Program-made: the position numbers and the translations under genes | Notes under the pieces: model-generated | The model's database searches: none | What the model saw: the letters and a program-made list of their open reading frames with translations, nothing else | What the model was told of the DNA's origin: nothing | Shown here: positions 25,276-37,530 of the stretch, piece after piece | Position numbering within the stretch: the stretch's first letter is position 1 | Layout: every line of letters starts with the position of its first letter | Source: Hetaerina americana | Lineage: Eukaryota; Arthropoda; Insecta; Odonata; Calopterygidae | Direction of reading: 5' to 3' | DNA: 64,000 nucleotides | NCBI GenBank assembly: GCA_022747635.1 | Contig: JAKTNV010000011.1 | Coordinates: 14,598,475 to 14,662,474, forward strand

Positions 25276-26136
25276 TAATGGATATTAATTCTGCAGAATA
25301 GGAATAGATTGGAGGGAAAGGAGGCTAATCCGCAACCTGTACATGTCTCAGACTGCTCAGGTACGAGTGGGGAACGGGGAGTCCGGTTGGGCAGTGTGGA
25401 TGAGAATCAATATTAATAAAACAAAGGTTATGCGATTTTCTAGAAAGAAAAAGGCCAAGCTTAACATTAAACTAGGAGGGCAAAAACTAGAGCAGGTAGA
25501 ACAGTTTACGTATCTCGGTAGTGTTTTGGACCAACACGGTCAAAGTAGTAGGGACGTAAGGAGAAGAATTGCGCTAGGCAAAGAGGCTTTCACAAGGAGG
25601 AGGGAGTTGATGACGGGAGCGTTGAGTGAGGATGTTAAGAAAAGACTCGTAAAAACTTTGATATGGAGCGTAGCTATGTACGGCGCGAAAACGTGGTCAT
25701 TGAAGCAGGAGGACAGACGTAGATTGGAGGCTTTTGAAATGTGGGTGTGGAGAAGAATGGAGAAGGTGAAATGGACAGAGAAGAAAACAAATGAGGTATG
25801 AACAACTTGGTATGGTGGGCGAAGAGAGTGGTTTGTTGGGAGCAATCCTATGGAGGCAGGAAAAGTGGATGAAGGGGGTGTTGACCGGCAGTGGGATGTT
25901 GAAGACTGTGATAGAGGGTAGAATGTTGGGCAAAAGAGGAAAGGGAAGGAACAGGATAGGGATGTTGGACGGGATGAAGGGAGGAAGAAAGTAGTACTCA
26001 GAGCTGAAGAGGGACCTGATGTAGAGTAGGATGTTGTGTTTTGCTAGATGCCACAAATTATTTAATTAGTAATTACGTCCATCCAAAAACCTACCTTAAC
26101 CGGTAGATTACCTAATAATAATAATAATGGATATTA
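25276..26136 (+). mobile_element. 5'-truncated RTE-like LINE with 12-bp target-site duplication
   Basis: The insert spans 25288-26124. TAATGGATATTA occurs at 25276-25287 and again at 26125-26136, directly after the (TAA)n tail, so the insertion boundaries are exact. The 3' end has the CTACC(TTAACC)GGTAG hairpin followed by TAATAATAATAATAAT. The copy begins inside the RT domain (matching about 44227), as expected of incomplete target-primed reverse transcription. Confidence 0.95.
25299..26008 (+). pseudogene. RTE-like RT with the catalytic core deleted
   Basis: The frame runs RNLYMSQTAQVRVGNGESGW, then jumps in frame from AV to MRININKTKVMRF. About 235 bp present at 44333-44565 are missing, which removes the RQGCPLSP and FADDQ motifs. 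The frame then stays open through LEAFEMWVWRRMEKVKWTEK to a shift at about 25795 (TNEV stop). The remaining C-terminus continues in another frame to 25994. Confidence 0.9.
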
Positions 26137-28385
26137 GGAGCTAGAGACTTGAATCAGACGTGCATGAATGGATTAGGTATCATTACCGAGCAGTCGAAAA
26201 AAAATGTTTTTGAATGGCCACTTTAGTCATAATAAGCTATCTTTAGTTCTCCAAATCCACTGTTGGTGAAATTTTACTGGACAGATCGATCTTGAGAGAA
26301 AAACGAAAGGAAAATTTCTTGATTGGAATTTTGTTTCGTCAAAAAAAATAAAACTTGGAATTCGCTACAAAAATAACAGTAAATAAAGTGTTGATTTCTT
26401 AATGGTCTTAGTGCGATTTATTTTTCCTTAGTTCTAGCGGCTGGCAATGGCCAATGACATGCCACAAAACGAGAACCAAACTGTTTCTTATCAAATGTGA
26501 CATCCTATGTCCGGAGCCATACTACTACATACATAGTATGCAGGGATATTAGTGTTAAATTGTTTGCACTTCAATTTGCTTGTTATTCAATGCCAAAACG
26601 CGTGCCACTCTCCTTCCCGTACCCAAATTATAATCGTCCCCTGATATCCTTGAATTGAAGAATTTTGTAGCTGTGATTTTTATTATTAAGGTCACTGTTA
26701 TGGTGTGAGTAAAATATCGTGTTGCCTGCTTCGGTGATTTCAAAAGCGTTTCGAGTGTGATGTTAAACGAACTTATTCTTATTTTAATACGACAGATCAT
26801 ACGATAAAAACAGTGGGTGCTCTTCTTATTGAGTGTAATTATTAGTTTAAAATATTACCCTTAAAAAGTATTGCGGTGTCGATGCAGGCAGAGGAAGGTT
26901 TTTTTTTAACCTCTTGTGGATACAGCGGTTCCTTTCGGATCGTTAAAACGCGCGTCAAAGAAAACGAGAACCAAATATACACTCGCCCATAACGTTACCC
27001 CTCCAAGGTCGGTCTCCTTAGATCAATTCAGAGTATCTTTCACCTCTATGCTACCACGGGTATCGATATATCGAATGTCATCGCATACGAATCACGATAC
27101 ATGCGTACTTTCCCAACGCCGCCAAACTGTTTCCATCGCAACGGTGGCTGCATGAAGCACTCCCAACACGATGAGGCTCGATTATTTTACTTTCTATCAA
27201 AGAAAGGAGGTTACAGTAAACAAATTCGTGCATAATACATAAATCGCAGTGATTCTTCAAACAGTGGAAGTATAAAAAAACTACGGTTAGAAGGAACTAC
27301 CGAATTTGAGGGCATGTAAGACGCACTTTCATTTCAGTTGGGCGTGCAAAAGACAATAAAAAGGGGGGGAAAATATTACTCGATTAATATACAAGTCAAA
27401 TAAAACGCTAAAAAAGCATAAAGTTATTGTTATATCTGTCAGCTGATGCAAATATTATTGTGGCCGTGTTCAAGAAAAAATAAAAGGTAGGCAAATTTAG
27501 ACCTTCGAAGGGCCGCGAAAACATTTTCACTTATTTGCGTAAAGTTATTCATTAAGCTAACTGCTTATGCATGTGTTTGAACTGTGTAATCATAATGTTT
27601 TGCAGATCATCCAAACCATGAATATGTTAGAATGAAAAAGGGAAAGATAACTTCACAGCAACCCTGATGAAGCTTGATCATGCGATTTTCACCATAATCT
27701 GCGAGGGAGAAATCGGCGTCAGTTCTAGAGCGAAATTTCGTTTGTCCGCATCAATGTTTTTCTCCCATGTTTACAAAAATATTTGAGTTTATACAAATGC
27801 ATTGATTCGGTATCGCTTGCATTGAAAACTTGAAGCAAGAGAATTACAAACGAGTCGCAAGATGCGTGGCCGAAAAATTCCTTTTTCTCGCAATTAGTCC
27901 TTCATTTGTTTTTCGTATCTGTTCGCCTTCTCCTTACTGCGCGTTCTCGAAACAGTATCCATCCACGCGCACCGTCGTTGAGATTAATATCAGTATTCAT
28001 TAATAATCTCCTTCCCCATCTTCTTTCCTCTGAAAACTTCTTATTAATTGTTACTCTCTCTGAAAAGGTATTTTATCGCTCCTGATTTTATCTAAGTGTC
28101 TCTTTAGTTTTCACACTTAACGTTGAAATTAAGAGCGTTCATAAATTTTAATATAGCGTATGAATAACGTTTTACGATAGAAAGTGTTCTAACGAATTCA
28201 AAAATGATATGATCGATTAAATGTATATTTACATCTCCATTATTACCGGTGCCATGCTGTTTGTCTTGTGTTGAGATGAACTGGTAAAAATTGGCATGGG
28301 AAGAACTCTATATAAGGAAGACACATCGGCGGAGAATCCCAAAAATCAGTTAAGTTCGTGATTGATCAAGTTTTAATTAATTAGT
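26137..28385. other. unassigned DNA
   Basis: The longest stretch without recognised repeats in the window. No coding motif, tRNA or tandem repeat was seen. Open frames at 26555-26800, 26916-27155 and 27078-27260 carry no recognisable domain. Confidence 0.5.
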
Positions 28386-29240
28386 TTTTCACCCAAGGAG
28401 TTGCAAGCATTGCTGAGTGCGTTGGAAATAAAGTGAATTATTTCTTAGGTTAGAATCAATGATAACAAAAACGTTTAGGATCACTTAATAAGTAAATTTT
28501 TTGCATTTTTAAATTTAATTTGTTCCAAATATATATTTCAGTACCCAATCAAATATATTGTAAAATATTCAAAGTCGACTTCTGTATTGATCAAGAAATT
28601 TCAAAGAGCTTTGGATATAGAGAACGAGTTAAACAGTAAAATAGGATGCCAAAATATAGAAGAGGTGGAAGAAGCAACTTACATATCTCGGAAGTTGTAT
28701 TTTAACAAAGGTTATTAATGTAGCAGGGACATAAAAAAAGAAAAGCGTTAGGCGAGGTAGCTTTAACAATACAGTTATTGCTAATGGCAGGGACGCTGAG
28801 TTTGTCATTTTAAAATAAGATAAGGGAAATTTTGTTTATGAATCATGGTTTTCTTACGGCGTGGAAACATAGCCATTGAAGCAGGATAATAGAAGCAGAT
28901 TGGCGATCTTTTAAATGTGGTGTGGAGAAGGATGGAAAAGTTTAAATTTACTGAAACCAAAACGAATGAGAAAGTGCTAAGCCTGTTGAAAGGGAAAGAG
29001 AGACGGAATTGTAGGTAGGAATCTTAAAGTAGACAGGAAAGATGGTTAAAGATAACTTTGATCAGCAATGAGATGATGAAGACTGTGATGTACAGGGGTG
29101 AAGGTTAGGTAAGTGAGGAAGGGGTGGATACAGGATCGGGTGGACTGAAGGGAGGATAGATGCATGTGGAATTAAAGAAGGATGTAATTGTATTGAGGGG
29201 TGTAACAGATTGTGTTTGGTTTTGAGAATTAGTACATAAT
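28386..29240 (+). pseudogene. degraded RTE-like LINE, C-terminal half
   Basis: Begins at the QALLSALEI block and runs through scattered, shifted pieces of the C-terminal part (LPLKQDNRSRL-like and WCGEGWKS-like segments) to the 3' UTR. Many substitutions and indels make it one of the oldest copies. The mariner at 29244 is inserted at its 3' end. Confidence 0.75.
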
Positions 29241-29404
29241 ATACGAGGGTCATCCGGAAAGTAGTACCCGTTCGTGCCGCATGAAGTGCTGACGACGCGA
29301 GTAGCCGCTGGACGAGGTCAGATAGCTTCAGTGGCTTGTCTGCCTTCTCTGAGCCAAGTTGCGTGACGCTAGCATTGCCTGTGTTGTTTCTGTGATTGTT
29401 TACA

Positions 29405-29803
29405 ATGTTTAAAAAAATTGAGAACGCCGCCAGTTGTGAAGTGAGGGCAGTGATTAAATTCCTCAATGAAAGAAACGTTCGCCCATGTGATATTCATCGC
29501 CAATTAAAGGAGGTGTATGGAGACAATGTAATGGACGAGTCGTCTGTTCGGCGGTGGTGTCGCAACTTCAACATGGGGAGGGGAAACACACACGACGATG
29601 AGCGTTCGGAGAGACCGTCTGTCATTACAGACCAACTGGTGAGCTCAGTTGACGAATTCGTGAGGAACGATCGGCGCGTCACAATTGATGACATCTGTGA
29701 GCATTTTCCCAATGTTTCTCGAACAATTGTTCATGAAATTGTTAAACACCATCTGCATTATGCAAAAATTTGTGCAAGATGGGTCCCTCGCGTATCTCAA
29801 TGA
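29405..29803 (+). CDS. truncated mariner transposase (DNA-binding part only)
   Basis: A 132-residue frame from ATG 29405. Helix-turn-helix regions span about residues 1-110 (VRAVIKFLNERNVRPCDIHR; SSVRRWCRNFNMGRGN). The frame ends CARWVPRVSQ where the catalytic domain should begin. The remaining C-terminal segment is in another frame (29785-29897). An end-binding, non-catalytic protein is a possible product, but no expression evidence exists in the sequence. Confidence 0.78.
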   Translation: MFKKIENAASCEVRAVIKFLNERNVRPCDIHRQLKEVYGDNVMDESSVRRWCRNFNMGRGNTHDDERSERPSVITDQLVSSVDEFVRNDRRVTIDDICEHFPNVSRTIVHEIVKHHLHYAKICARWVPRVSQ

Positions 29804-29897
29804 GCTGGCGGCGAAGGACTATGCAGCAGGAATACAGAAACTTGTCACACGTTATGACAAATGCCTTAATTTGCTTGGAGATTATGTTGAGAAGTAG
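29785..29897 (+). pseudogene. mariner transposase C-terminal fragment
   Basis: Reads YLNELAAKDYAAGIQKLV and RYDKCLNLLGDYVEK then TAG, in a frame different from the N-terminal part and overlapping its end by about 19 bp. Confidence 0.85.
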
Positions 29898-29998
29898 TTT
29901 AAAGTATCCTCTTTCAAATAAAATTTTTTATGTTTGTTAATATTTACTTTTGTGTCTTTATTTCACGAACGGGTACTACTTTCCGGATGACCCTCGTA

Positions 29999-31453
29999 GT
30001 ATGTATCGCTGCACATTTGGCCAGCTTGGGTTCATTCAAAACCTAACTTCATCTTCAGGCAACGAAAGAAAGATAAATATCAAAAATATTAATAAATGTG
30101 CAACATAAAATCGTTCAAATGGGCGTGGCTCGAAACACCCTCTCCATGGTTTTACGTCACCGTACGGTATCGAATAAGGGATTAATTCCTGCTAAAAGGG
30201 GTTTTGAATTAACAAACTACAATATTTTTCGCTGTTTCTTAATAATTTCTCCTGCTTCTTTGCAGTTCAACGGCTGCTGCACTTGAATTTTCCATCTGGT
30301 GGTTTTGTAATCAACGAAGACAGCTGGACAGTGACTTTTGCATCGATTCCAGGGGCAGTTGTGAGCAGGTATTACTTTATTCTCATTAACTACGATTTCA
30401 TCTGTATGATTCTCGCAAAATATAATTCTTCATCGATAGATATGATGATATTTTAATATTTACTTAATACATTTTCATGTTTTACAAAGTAAGAATATTT
30501 TCTGAGTAATAACGTTTTCTTACTTTTACTAATGAAACTTTTTTTTGTAAATTTACGAAACTATTTGGTCAGGACTAGAAAAATGCGCTAAATTATGTCC
30601 CCAAGTTTTCACCTTTCCACCTCTTTTCGAATAAGTGTAATTTCTTTTGGGGTCCTGATTCCTTCAATTACATGGTTTGTATCAAAATTAGCGGGAAAAT
30701 TTTCGGATGAGTATATTCATTTCAGATATTGCTGCTGACAATTTTTCAAAGTACATCCTTTTAGTGTTGAATCACGTTTTTCAGTGGGTTTTCCACGACT
30801 CGAAGACTCCCTTATAGGCGTATTCCGGAAGGTCCTTTAGATTACGCGTGCAAGGCTCTTTGAAGGAACTTAAGAGCCACATGGTGATGTCCCTTGAGGG
30901 ACGATTTCACTTTTATTGAGAATAGGAAATAGACTGCTGGTATCAAGTTGGGACTGTAATGGGGTTGGGCAATCGTCGCGATGTCATTGCTGAAGGTCTT
31001 TGTAATCAGAAACTTGACTTGGATCTTACTCGTCTGTCAAAGACCTTTGGGATGAGTTTACCTCTGATCTTTCGCATCACCATATTTTCAGTGATAATGG
31101 TGTTCACTTTCATCTTATCAATGTCAATACGATTTGCGATCATGCGCGTATTTAACCAACGGTCTGAATTCAGCACTTCAGGCGGACGTCAGGAAAAATA
31201 TTTACCCATACTTTTTTTTACAAACCTTCGATTGGGGTAGGGAGGTATTATCACCACTAGCTTAGCTTCGTATCCCAACTACTCCAGTACATTATGATTT
31301 ATTTATTTACATTGTCTGTTGCAAAAACGTTCGTTTTTTCCATCTTGTCTCTCTCAATAAATCAAACCATACATATCTAGTAGTTTAGAGCAGCATTTTG
31401 TGAAAATTATCTTGAAAATTGGCATAAGGGTTTTGATGATATGGATTGAATAC

Positions 31454-31454
<1 letters not shown>
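29999..31454. other. unassigned DNA
   Basis: No recognised element. The 93-residue frame at 30959-31240 includes a hydrophobic stretch but no known domain. Confidence 0.45.

Positions 31455-31507
<53 letters not shown>
31455..31507. repeat. (TA)n microsatellite
   Basis: Pure TA array. Confidence 0.95.
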
Positions 31508-31509
<2 letters not shown>

Positions 31510-31592
31510 TTTCGTTGACGTAACACGGAATTGCCGAATAGTACAATACACAGTAACACACAATATAGAAACACAAAAAAAGAAGAACACTC
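31508..31592 (+). repeat. ~85-bp unit shared with 61464-61550
   Basis: The segment from TGCTTTCGTTGACGTAACAC to AAGAAGAACAC is nearly identical, in reverse, to 61464-61550. In both places the GCTTTCGT end faces a (TA)n array. Confidence 0.9.
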
Positions 31593-31905
31593 CCACGTTA
31601 TTTCTTGATATTTCGACGGAAACAATCCGTCTTCATCTGAAGATATAGAAGTAATCATTACTTCATTTGTTTACCTACAATCATGCTTCATTTCATTACG
31701 TTTGTTTCAAAAAATCTATTCACTTAGGTCTCGACATTGAGAAAACACATTTAACGGGGATGTTAAAAAATCATTTAATATATTAAAGTATTTTTTTGCT
31801 AAATAAATGAATCGGAGAATGTTATTGTTTCTTTCTGATTAATGATCGCGGCTGTTATTTTTAGCAAATTATGCATACTTTTTTTTAACAACTTTTGAAT
31901 AATGA
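31593..31905. other. unassigned; contains a TTTCGACGGAAACAATCCGT segment
   Basis: The segment GATATTTCGACGGAAACAAT followed by CCGTCTTCATCTGAAGA resembles a motif commonly found near the ends of some invertebrate retroelements, but the family cannot be fixed from this alone. Confidence 0.35.
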
Positions 31906-33725
31906 TCGGTAATCTACCGGTAAAGGTAGGTTTCGGATGGACACAACTTCCAAATAAATATTTTGTGGCTCCTAACAAATCACAATCCAGCAACCTACTC
32001 TACATCAGGTCCCTCTTCAGCTCTGAGTACCTTCTTCCTACCTTCATCTCGTCCAACATCCCTATCCTGTTACTTCCCTTTCCTCTTTTGCCTAAAATTC
32101 TCCCCTCTATTACCGTCTTCAACACTATTACCGTCTTCGTAACTACCGATCAATACCCCCTTCATCCACTTTTCCTGCCTCCATAGGATTTCTCCCAACA
32201 AACCCCTCTCTTCGCCCACCATACCTAGTACTTCCTCATTTTTTTTCCTTTCGGCCTACCTAAATTTCTCTGTCCTACTCAGACCCACATTTCAAAAGCC
32301 TCCAATCTACGTCTCTCCTCTTGCATTAGTGACCACGTTTCTGCGCCGTACCTAATACGCTACATAACAACATTAATGAATCATTTCTTAACATTCTTTC
32401 TCGTCCCTGTCATCGATTCCCTCCTCCTGTAGAAATCTTATTAGCCGAAGCCAATTCTTCTCCTTATTTCCCTACTACTTTGACCATTTTAATCCAAAAC
32501 ACCTCCGAGAAATGTAATCTGTGCCACCAGCTCTAGTTTTCGCGCCCCTATTTGAATTTTAACTTATCCATTTTCTTCTCGAAAACCTCATAACCTTGGT
32601 TTTCTTTATATTTATTCTCATCCCATACCTGTCCCCCTGAATGTCCAATGCCTTCAGCTGATTTTGCAACCCCTTGGCTGACTGAAAAACTAAAAAGCGC
32701 CGTCATCAGCAAACCAAAGTCATTTTATGAATTCCCCTTGGACTCTCATTTCAATGAAAAGCATTGTTTAATTCGACCGAATTCTCTTTTCAAATGGTTT
32801 CTTGACATCTGCGACACAAGAAAATTCATCTTGATCGTGTTCTATGTTCCTCTCTATTAGTGATCTCATCATTGCTATAGTATCACCCTTACCTCTCCCC
32901 TTCCTCAACCCAAACTGTTCACCCCCTAAGTAATCATTTACCCTACTCTCCATTCTTTTGTTGATGATCTTGAGAAACTCTTTAGTTGTGGGCGAAATTA
33001 AACCTATTGTTATGTACCTAATATTTATTGCTGCAATAAAATTGCTGCGTTACACCCTTTTTGTGATAAGAGATAAGAATTAATATTATACTGATCAAAT
33101 CTTCCAGCAAAATTCCTCTCTCATAAAAGCTATGAATAAGTTCATTAGAACCTTTAAGTACGTCGTTCCTTGGAAGTTTTGTCTATCCCCTGTGTCTTAT
33201 TTCAATTACATTCCCTTAATGCTCTTTCTATCTCGCCATCGAGTAATCCTTGACCTCTGCTTTCCTCATTTACGTTATATTGTCTTTCTATGTCCAACCT
33301 TGCTGGCCTGATGCCTTAATCATACAATTCTTCTACTTATTCCTTTCAATTCTTGGATATTTTCTGGTTCAAGGTCATCTTTTCCTGACCTTTCACTGAT
33401 TTTTAGCTCAGATTTTCCTTTCTTTACTTCCCGATAGTGTTTTAACCTTCTTGTACAGCGCGTCAATTTCACCCTTCGTCTGCCAACTTTCCATTTTCTC
33501 GCATTATTTCCGCCAAATTCTTTATCTCCATTTGATACTCATCTTTGTTATTTTTAAAAATCTGTTATTTTCATTTTGCCTAAGTTTGTATTCACATTCT
33601 TTACCTATCTTTCTAATCAATTCGTTCTTACATTAATGGTTTCCTAGTCCTTTTCCTATTATCATTTTCTATAGTTTCTTTTTCGGCCTTCTTTTTACAT
33701 AAAAAAATACTTTCCCGTATTTTCT
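31906..33725 (-). mobile_element. long, degraded RTE-like LINE
   Basis: In reverse the order is: 3' hairpin CTACC(TTTACC)GGTAG, ORF C-terminus (31990-32590), a LADDQ-less middle, RT fingers (32768-32953: SRVNDYLGGEQFGLRKGRGK, DVKKPFEKR), the PARLDIERQY-like linker (33220-33310), and sequence corresponding to the region between endonuclease and RT (33330-33720). With 1.8 kb preserved, it is the longest copy on this strand. Many stops and indels. Confidence 0.85.
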
Positions 33726-33825
33726 TAGCTCAAATATTAAGAATAGTTAAATTTTAAATTAAATTGTGCACGGAGCGTGTTGATCAAATCTCGGAAACGT
33801 AGTCGTCGAAGCAAGATGAATGGCG

Positions 33826-34285
33826 TAAACCTGATGTTGAACGTAGTATCGTATGTTTCGAAAAATTGGTTTTCTATCTTTAAGAATAAGCGTAGACGCG
33901 AGGCTTTTGATGTATAGGTTTGGAAAAGGATGGAAAAGATAAAACGGACGGATAGGAAAACAAAAGAAGGAAATATAGAAATTCCAAAAGATGAATTTTG
34001 CTGGGAGTAATACAAAAGAGGCAGGAAAGAAGGTATACAGAGCACTTTGATTGGTAAGGAGATGTTGAAATACGTGGTTTAGAGGGGAGAATGTTAGGCA
34101 AGTGATGAATTGGCAAGAATGAGAAAATAAAAGAAAGTTATGCGGAATTAAAGAGGGGCCTTCATTGTAATTTTTAGACATCAGATTGTTTTTTGGGCGA
34201 TTATAAGAAGTGTGTTATGTTTTTGTCCCTCCAAAATCTACCTAAATAGTTGGTTCCCAATAATTATAACAATAATGATATATTA
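33826..34285 (+). pseudogene. RTE-like LINE C-terminus and 3' end
   Basis: Follows the RTE C-terminal order with heavy decay (EAFDV-WKRMEKIKRTDRKT-like block, then a GRMLGK-like block). It ends in a decayed hairpin (CTACCTAAATAGTTGG) and an ATAATTATAACAATAATGAT tail. Confidence 0.75.
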
Positions 34286-35325
34286 TCTCTATAAAACTAT
34301 TGGCAAATGCTATTAGTTTTTCTCGTCCATGAAAAAGTGTTTTGAGTCCCGAAACTTTTTCGCGAGGAATATTTGTATCATTTTCGCTGTAATTGGAATA
34401 ATTATCAGTTTTATCAAATATGGCTGACTAAAGTACGTTGTTAATGTCTCAGTTTACTTAATTTACACCTTTCGGTAATCTAAATTTGTGGCACCATTAC
34501 TGACCCACTTTCCAGACTTTTTATAAAATATTTATATATTTTTCTAAATTAAACGTTTTTATTAAATTTCAATTGACAGTCCAACGAAATTAGAATATCG
34601 ATGAAGAGATGATGGAGAGTAGAATGATTAAATTTTGAATGTATCACCTTCCCCGATGTTTTGCAGAGGAATTCCCAGCGATATTTTCTTAACTTTCTCT
34701 GTTGTGGGTTAAAAATACGTTTCTCGAAACAAGAAGACAAGAGCTCTCGAAGGGATAGTAGCGTTTGAGTTAGTACTCTTGCCGTTAGATGGCAGTAGTG
34801 CTCGACTTCAAAGAATACCCTTCCATATTTCCAACATGATTGCTTTATTAACGATGGTTAAGGTTAATAACATTTTTTAATAAAAATAAAGATGCCCTCC
34901 CAGCGAAGAAGAGGCCCAGGCTTCAGTAGCAGGGATCGCCAGAACGCCGTGACAACGCAGAAGACGACGCCCTGCCTTAGAAGCCTAGGCGGCTGGAAAG
35001 GCAACACAGTGGAGCCCCGACCGGAGTAACGGGGGTCCGTCCACGAGAATTGGAGATGAATTTAATTATGTAGTTTTTAACGTTTTTAAAAACTTTCTAA
35101 TTTTTGCAAAATCAATAATAGAAAATACTTACACGAATTACTATAAAATTAAAGCGTAGTGGCTTTTACTCTTCACTAATTATATCTGAGCTTTGATTGA
35201 CAGATGTGGAAATCTGGAATTTATTGGTTTATATCTTATAATGTACGCGGTTTAAATTTAAAGCAGGTGTGCTTGATAATTTCTCGGTCACCGAAGCTTG
35301 TGGACATTATTGTTTTTAGCAGATT
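34286..35325. other. unassigned DNA
   Basis: A GC-richer patch at 34890-35050 stands out from AT-rich flanks. No coding or repeat identity was found. Confidence 0.45.
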
Positions 35326-36380
35326 TCTATAGGCATAGGGTAGCTTTTAGATGGACGCTGGCACTATATGGCACTATAGCCCCATCCTTAAAGCCCATAG
35401 TACTTGTGCATAGTACTACAAAGATTCACTCTTTAGCTCTAAATGAATCGTACCCTACTTCATTCTATTGAAAACGTCTATTCTCTGATCCCTCCTCTAC
35501 ATTACTTTCTTAGCATTCTTCCAACTTTCGCAGTCTTCAGCGTCCCTTTTTCTCTGTCAGTATCCTCTGGACTCACTTGTCCCGCCTTTTTCGAATTTCT
35601 CCGAACAACCCTCTCTATTCCCCTACAAGGCATTTCTTCTTTTGTTTTCTATTCTATCAGTTTCCTACTTGTATTTTTCCTAATTGTGCACCACACCCAC
35701 CTTTCAAAACACATCCATTCTCCACATCTACGCTCATCCTCTTGCCTCGACGACCAAGTTTCCGATCGTAGTAAAACTCTGCTACTTTATCAAAATATCG
35801 TCAGATTATTCTTCGTCTTTTTTCCTCTACCTTACCAAGTACCTCAAAATTACATCCGACTTACACGACGTACATTAGTGCCACTTTGACCAAGTTTCCG
35901 AGTCATGGAAGACAATTATTTATATTAGATGTTTCAATAATCTTTCATTTTCATTAGATGTTTTACCGTCCTTTTCATCAACTCCCTTGTCGAAAAAATT
36001 GATTTATCGAATTCTTCTCTTTTAATGTTTCTTTCTCTTTGCTTTTATGCGTCCTTATTTAGTTAGCTGGTCTGCCAGCCCTGCTTTCTACATTCCATCC
36101 TTTCTGTGTCTTCATTCCTTGGTGACTTCATTGGGTTAGCTTGCTTGCTTTTGAAACTAATCCCGAATCCGCCTTTACGATCAGTAATTGTAATGGAATA
36201 TTTTGTCTATCTGGGCAATTGTGGCTTGATCATCCGCCAGTCGAATTGTTTTAATGATCTTCCGGCCTATATTCTTTCCAATACGTTTAAATTTCAATTT
36301 AAATGAACCAAAAGTATCAATTAATAAAGGATTTTTGATTTGGTATTTCCTTTTTGGATATTCATAACCATGCAACGGGC
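35326..36380 (-). pseudogene. degraded RTE-like LINE, RT middle to 3' end
   Basis: In reverse it starts with a decayed 3' tail near 35330 and passes the C-terminal blocks. At about 36200-36250 it reads RLADDQATIAQIDKI, the equivalent of the FADDQALICQSAKG catalytic block of the 44-kb copy. Frames are heavily broken. Confidence 0.75.
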
Positions 36381-36875
36381 ATGGACTCTGAGAGAGCAGT
36401 GGGATTATTTATTGTCGTTCCTGAACTAGGTTAACTATCTCGTCTCCCCTCCTGGTGATTTACGCGGTGAAACTCCAAACGCTGGGACTCAGCTCATGTC
36501 TATGCGGAACCACTAATCGGTAGAGTGATCGTGGCTTGTGGTTCACACCAGCGTGGAAGTAGTTACTAGTAAACAACCGCTGGGGGAGAGTGGTGAACGA
36601 GCTTTACCGTTTGGTTTCATTCTTTGTTTTGTTTCCTATTTTATCCATCCTTGGCTTGGAGGCATTCCCCAGTATATCATCCCGTAGGACGATGTGATAG
36701 CTTAACCAGTTCACGATCGGTAGTAAACAATGTAACGGCTAAATTGGAGTATCCGCCCTTAGTTTATGACTGAAGTCTTTAGGCTTTTCAATAAAGTCAA
36801 AACCATGGAAATCAACCTAAGATAAGTATAGTGTCAGGGTAGTACTTCATACTATTTTTTATCTATTGTGTAACT
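36381..36875. other. unassigned DNA
   Basis: No recognised feature. GC content is slightly higher than in its flanks. Confidence 0.45.
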
Positions 36876-36960
36876 CGGTACCTTCCAAGCCACCGCTAGG
36901 GTGTGTGGAAGGAGGCTATCACACACCAGGCATGAATTATCAAAAATTAAGTCATTAATT
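36876..36960 (-). repeat. CR1-like LINE 3' end with variant hairpin
   Basis: Outer stem CCTTCC (36881-36886) with GGAAGG (36907-36912) replaces the usual CCCTGC/GCAGGG. The loop side CCGCTAGGGTGTGT is the usual sequence in reverse. It is preceded in sense by the conserved TGGTGTGTGAT. Confidence 0.8.
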
Positions 36961-37093
36961 AGTTTTTATGCTCAGTATATCTCTGTAAAATGATTCGAAT
37001 GATGAATTCGAAATGCATGATAACTACGGGTACATGTACCACGGTATCTAAGGGAGATACACTTCTCTATGCAAAGGATAGGATCCCTACTTT

Positions 37094-37390
37094 TCACCTA
37101 ACTAAGCACTTTTTTAAGTTTAATTCTAATAACCATGTGTCACAATGACATTGTATAGAATTTATATCATCTGCTGAAGCTCTTTTATCTTCAGGATGGG
37201 CAATATCTTTGTGAACCACTGCATCGTCGGTAAATAAACGTATCTTAATAGTGACTACGGAGTGAATGTTGTTAACGTAAAGTAGGAATAAAAGAGGTCC
37301 GATAACACTTCCCTGAGGAACACCTGAAGTGAGCTCCTCTCTCTGAGTAATTACATTTTCACGGGAGATGCGAAAAACCGCGTGACGCAA
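37094..37390 (-). pseudogene. CR1/Jockey-like reverse transcriptase fragment
   Basis: A 98-residue open frame with the RT motif TSGVPQGSVIGPLLFLLYVN, the catalytic-region motif RLFTDDAVVHKDI (normally FADD, here TDD) and the trailing WLLELNLKKC block. This is RT core, upstream of the part present in most other CR1-like copies here, and it may belong to the same element as the 36876 tail. It is a fragment with no start of its own. Confidence 0.88.
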
Positions 37391-37444
37391 TGCGCGTGTG
37401 GAAATTCACAAACTAATTGCGGGGCATGATAAGCCTATGTAAAC

Positions 37445-37530
37445 TTAGGTATACGTTTGGTGACCTAACACCCCCCGCCACACGCCCTTGCGGCGGCTTG
37501 CGGGGTGTTATGTAGATGTATATGTAGAGG
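37445..37530 (+). repeat. CR1-like 3' tail, (GTAGAT)-tailed subtype
   Basis: Hairpin CCCCGC (37473-37478)/GCGGGG (37500-37505) with inner GCC/GGC, followed by GTTATGTAGATGTATATGTA. It is the cleanest example of the G+C-paired stem form. Confidence 0.8.

Larger units (their letters stand above)
29244..29996 (+). mobile_element. internally deleted mariner, 753 bp, copy 2
   Basis: Both ends are intact: CGAGGGTCATCCGGAAAGTA at the left and the exact inverse at the right, flanked by TA (29242-29243 and 29997-29998), the standard mariner target duplication. It is the same length as and nearly identical to copy 1 at 6855-7607, including the internal deletion. Intact ends mean a transposase supplied in trans could in principle recognise it. 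Confidence 0.97.
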
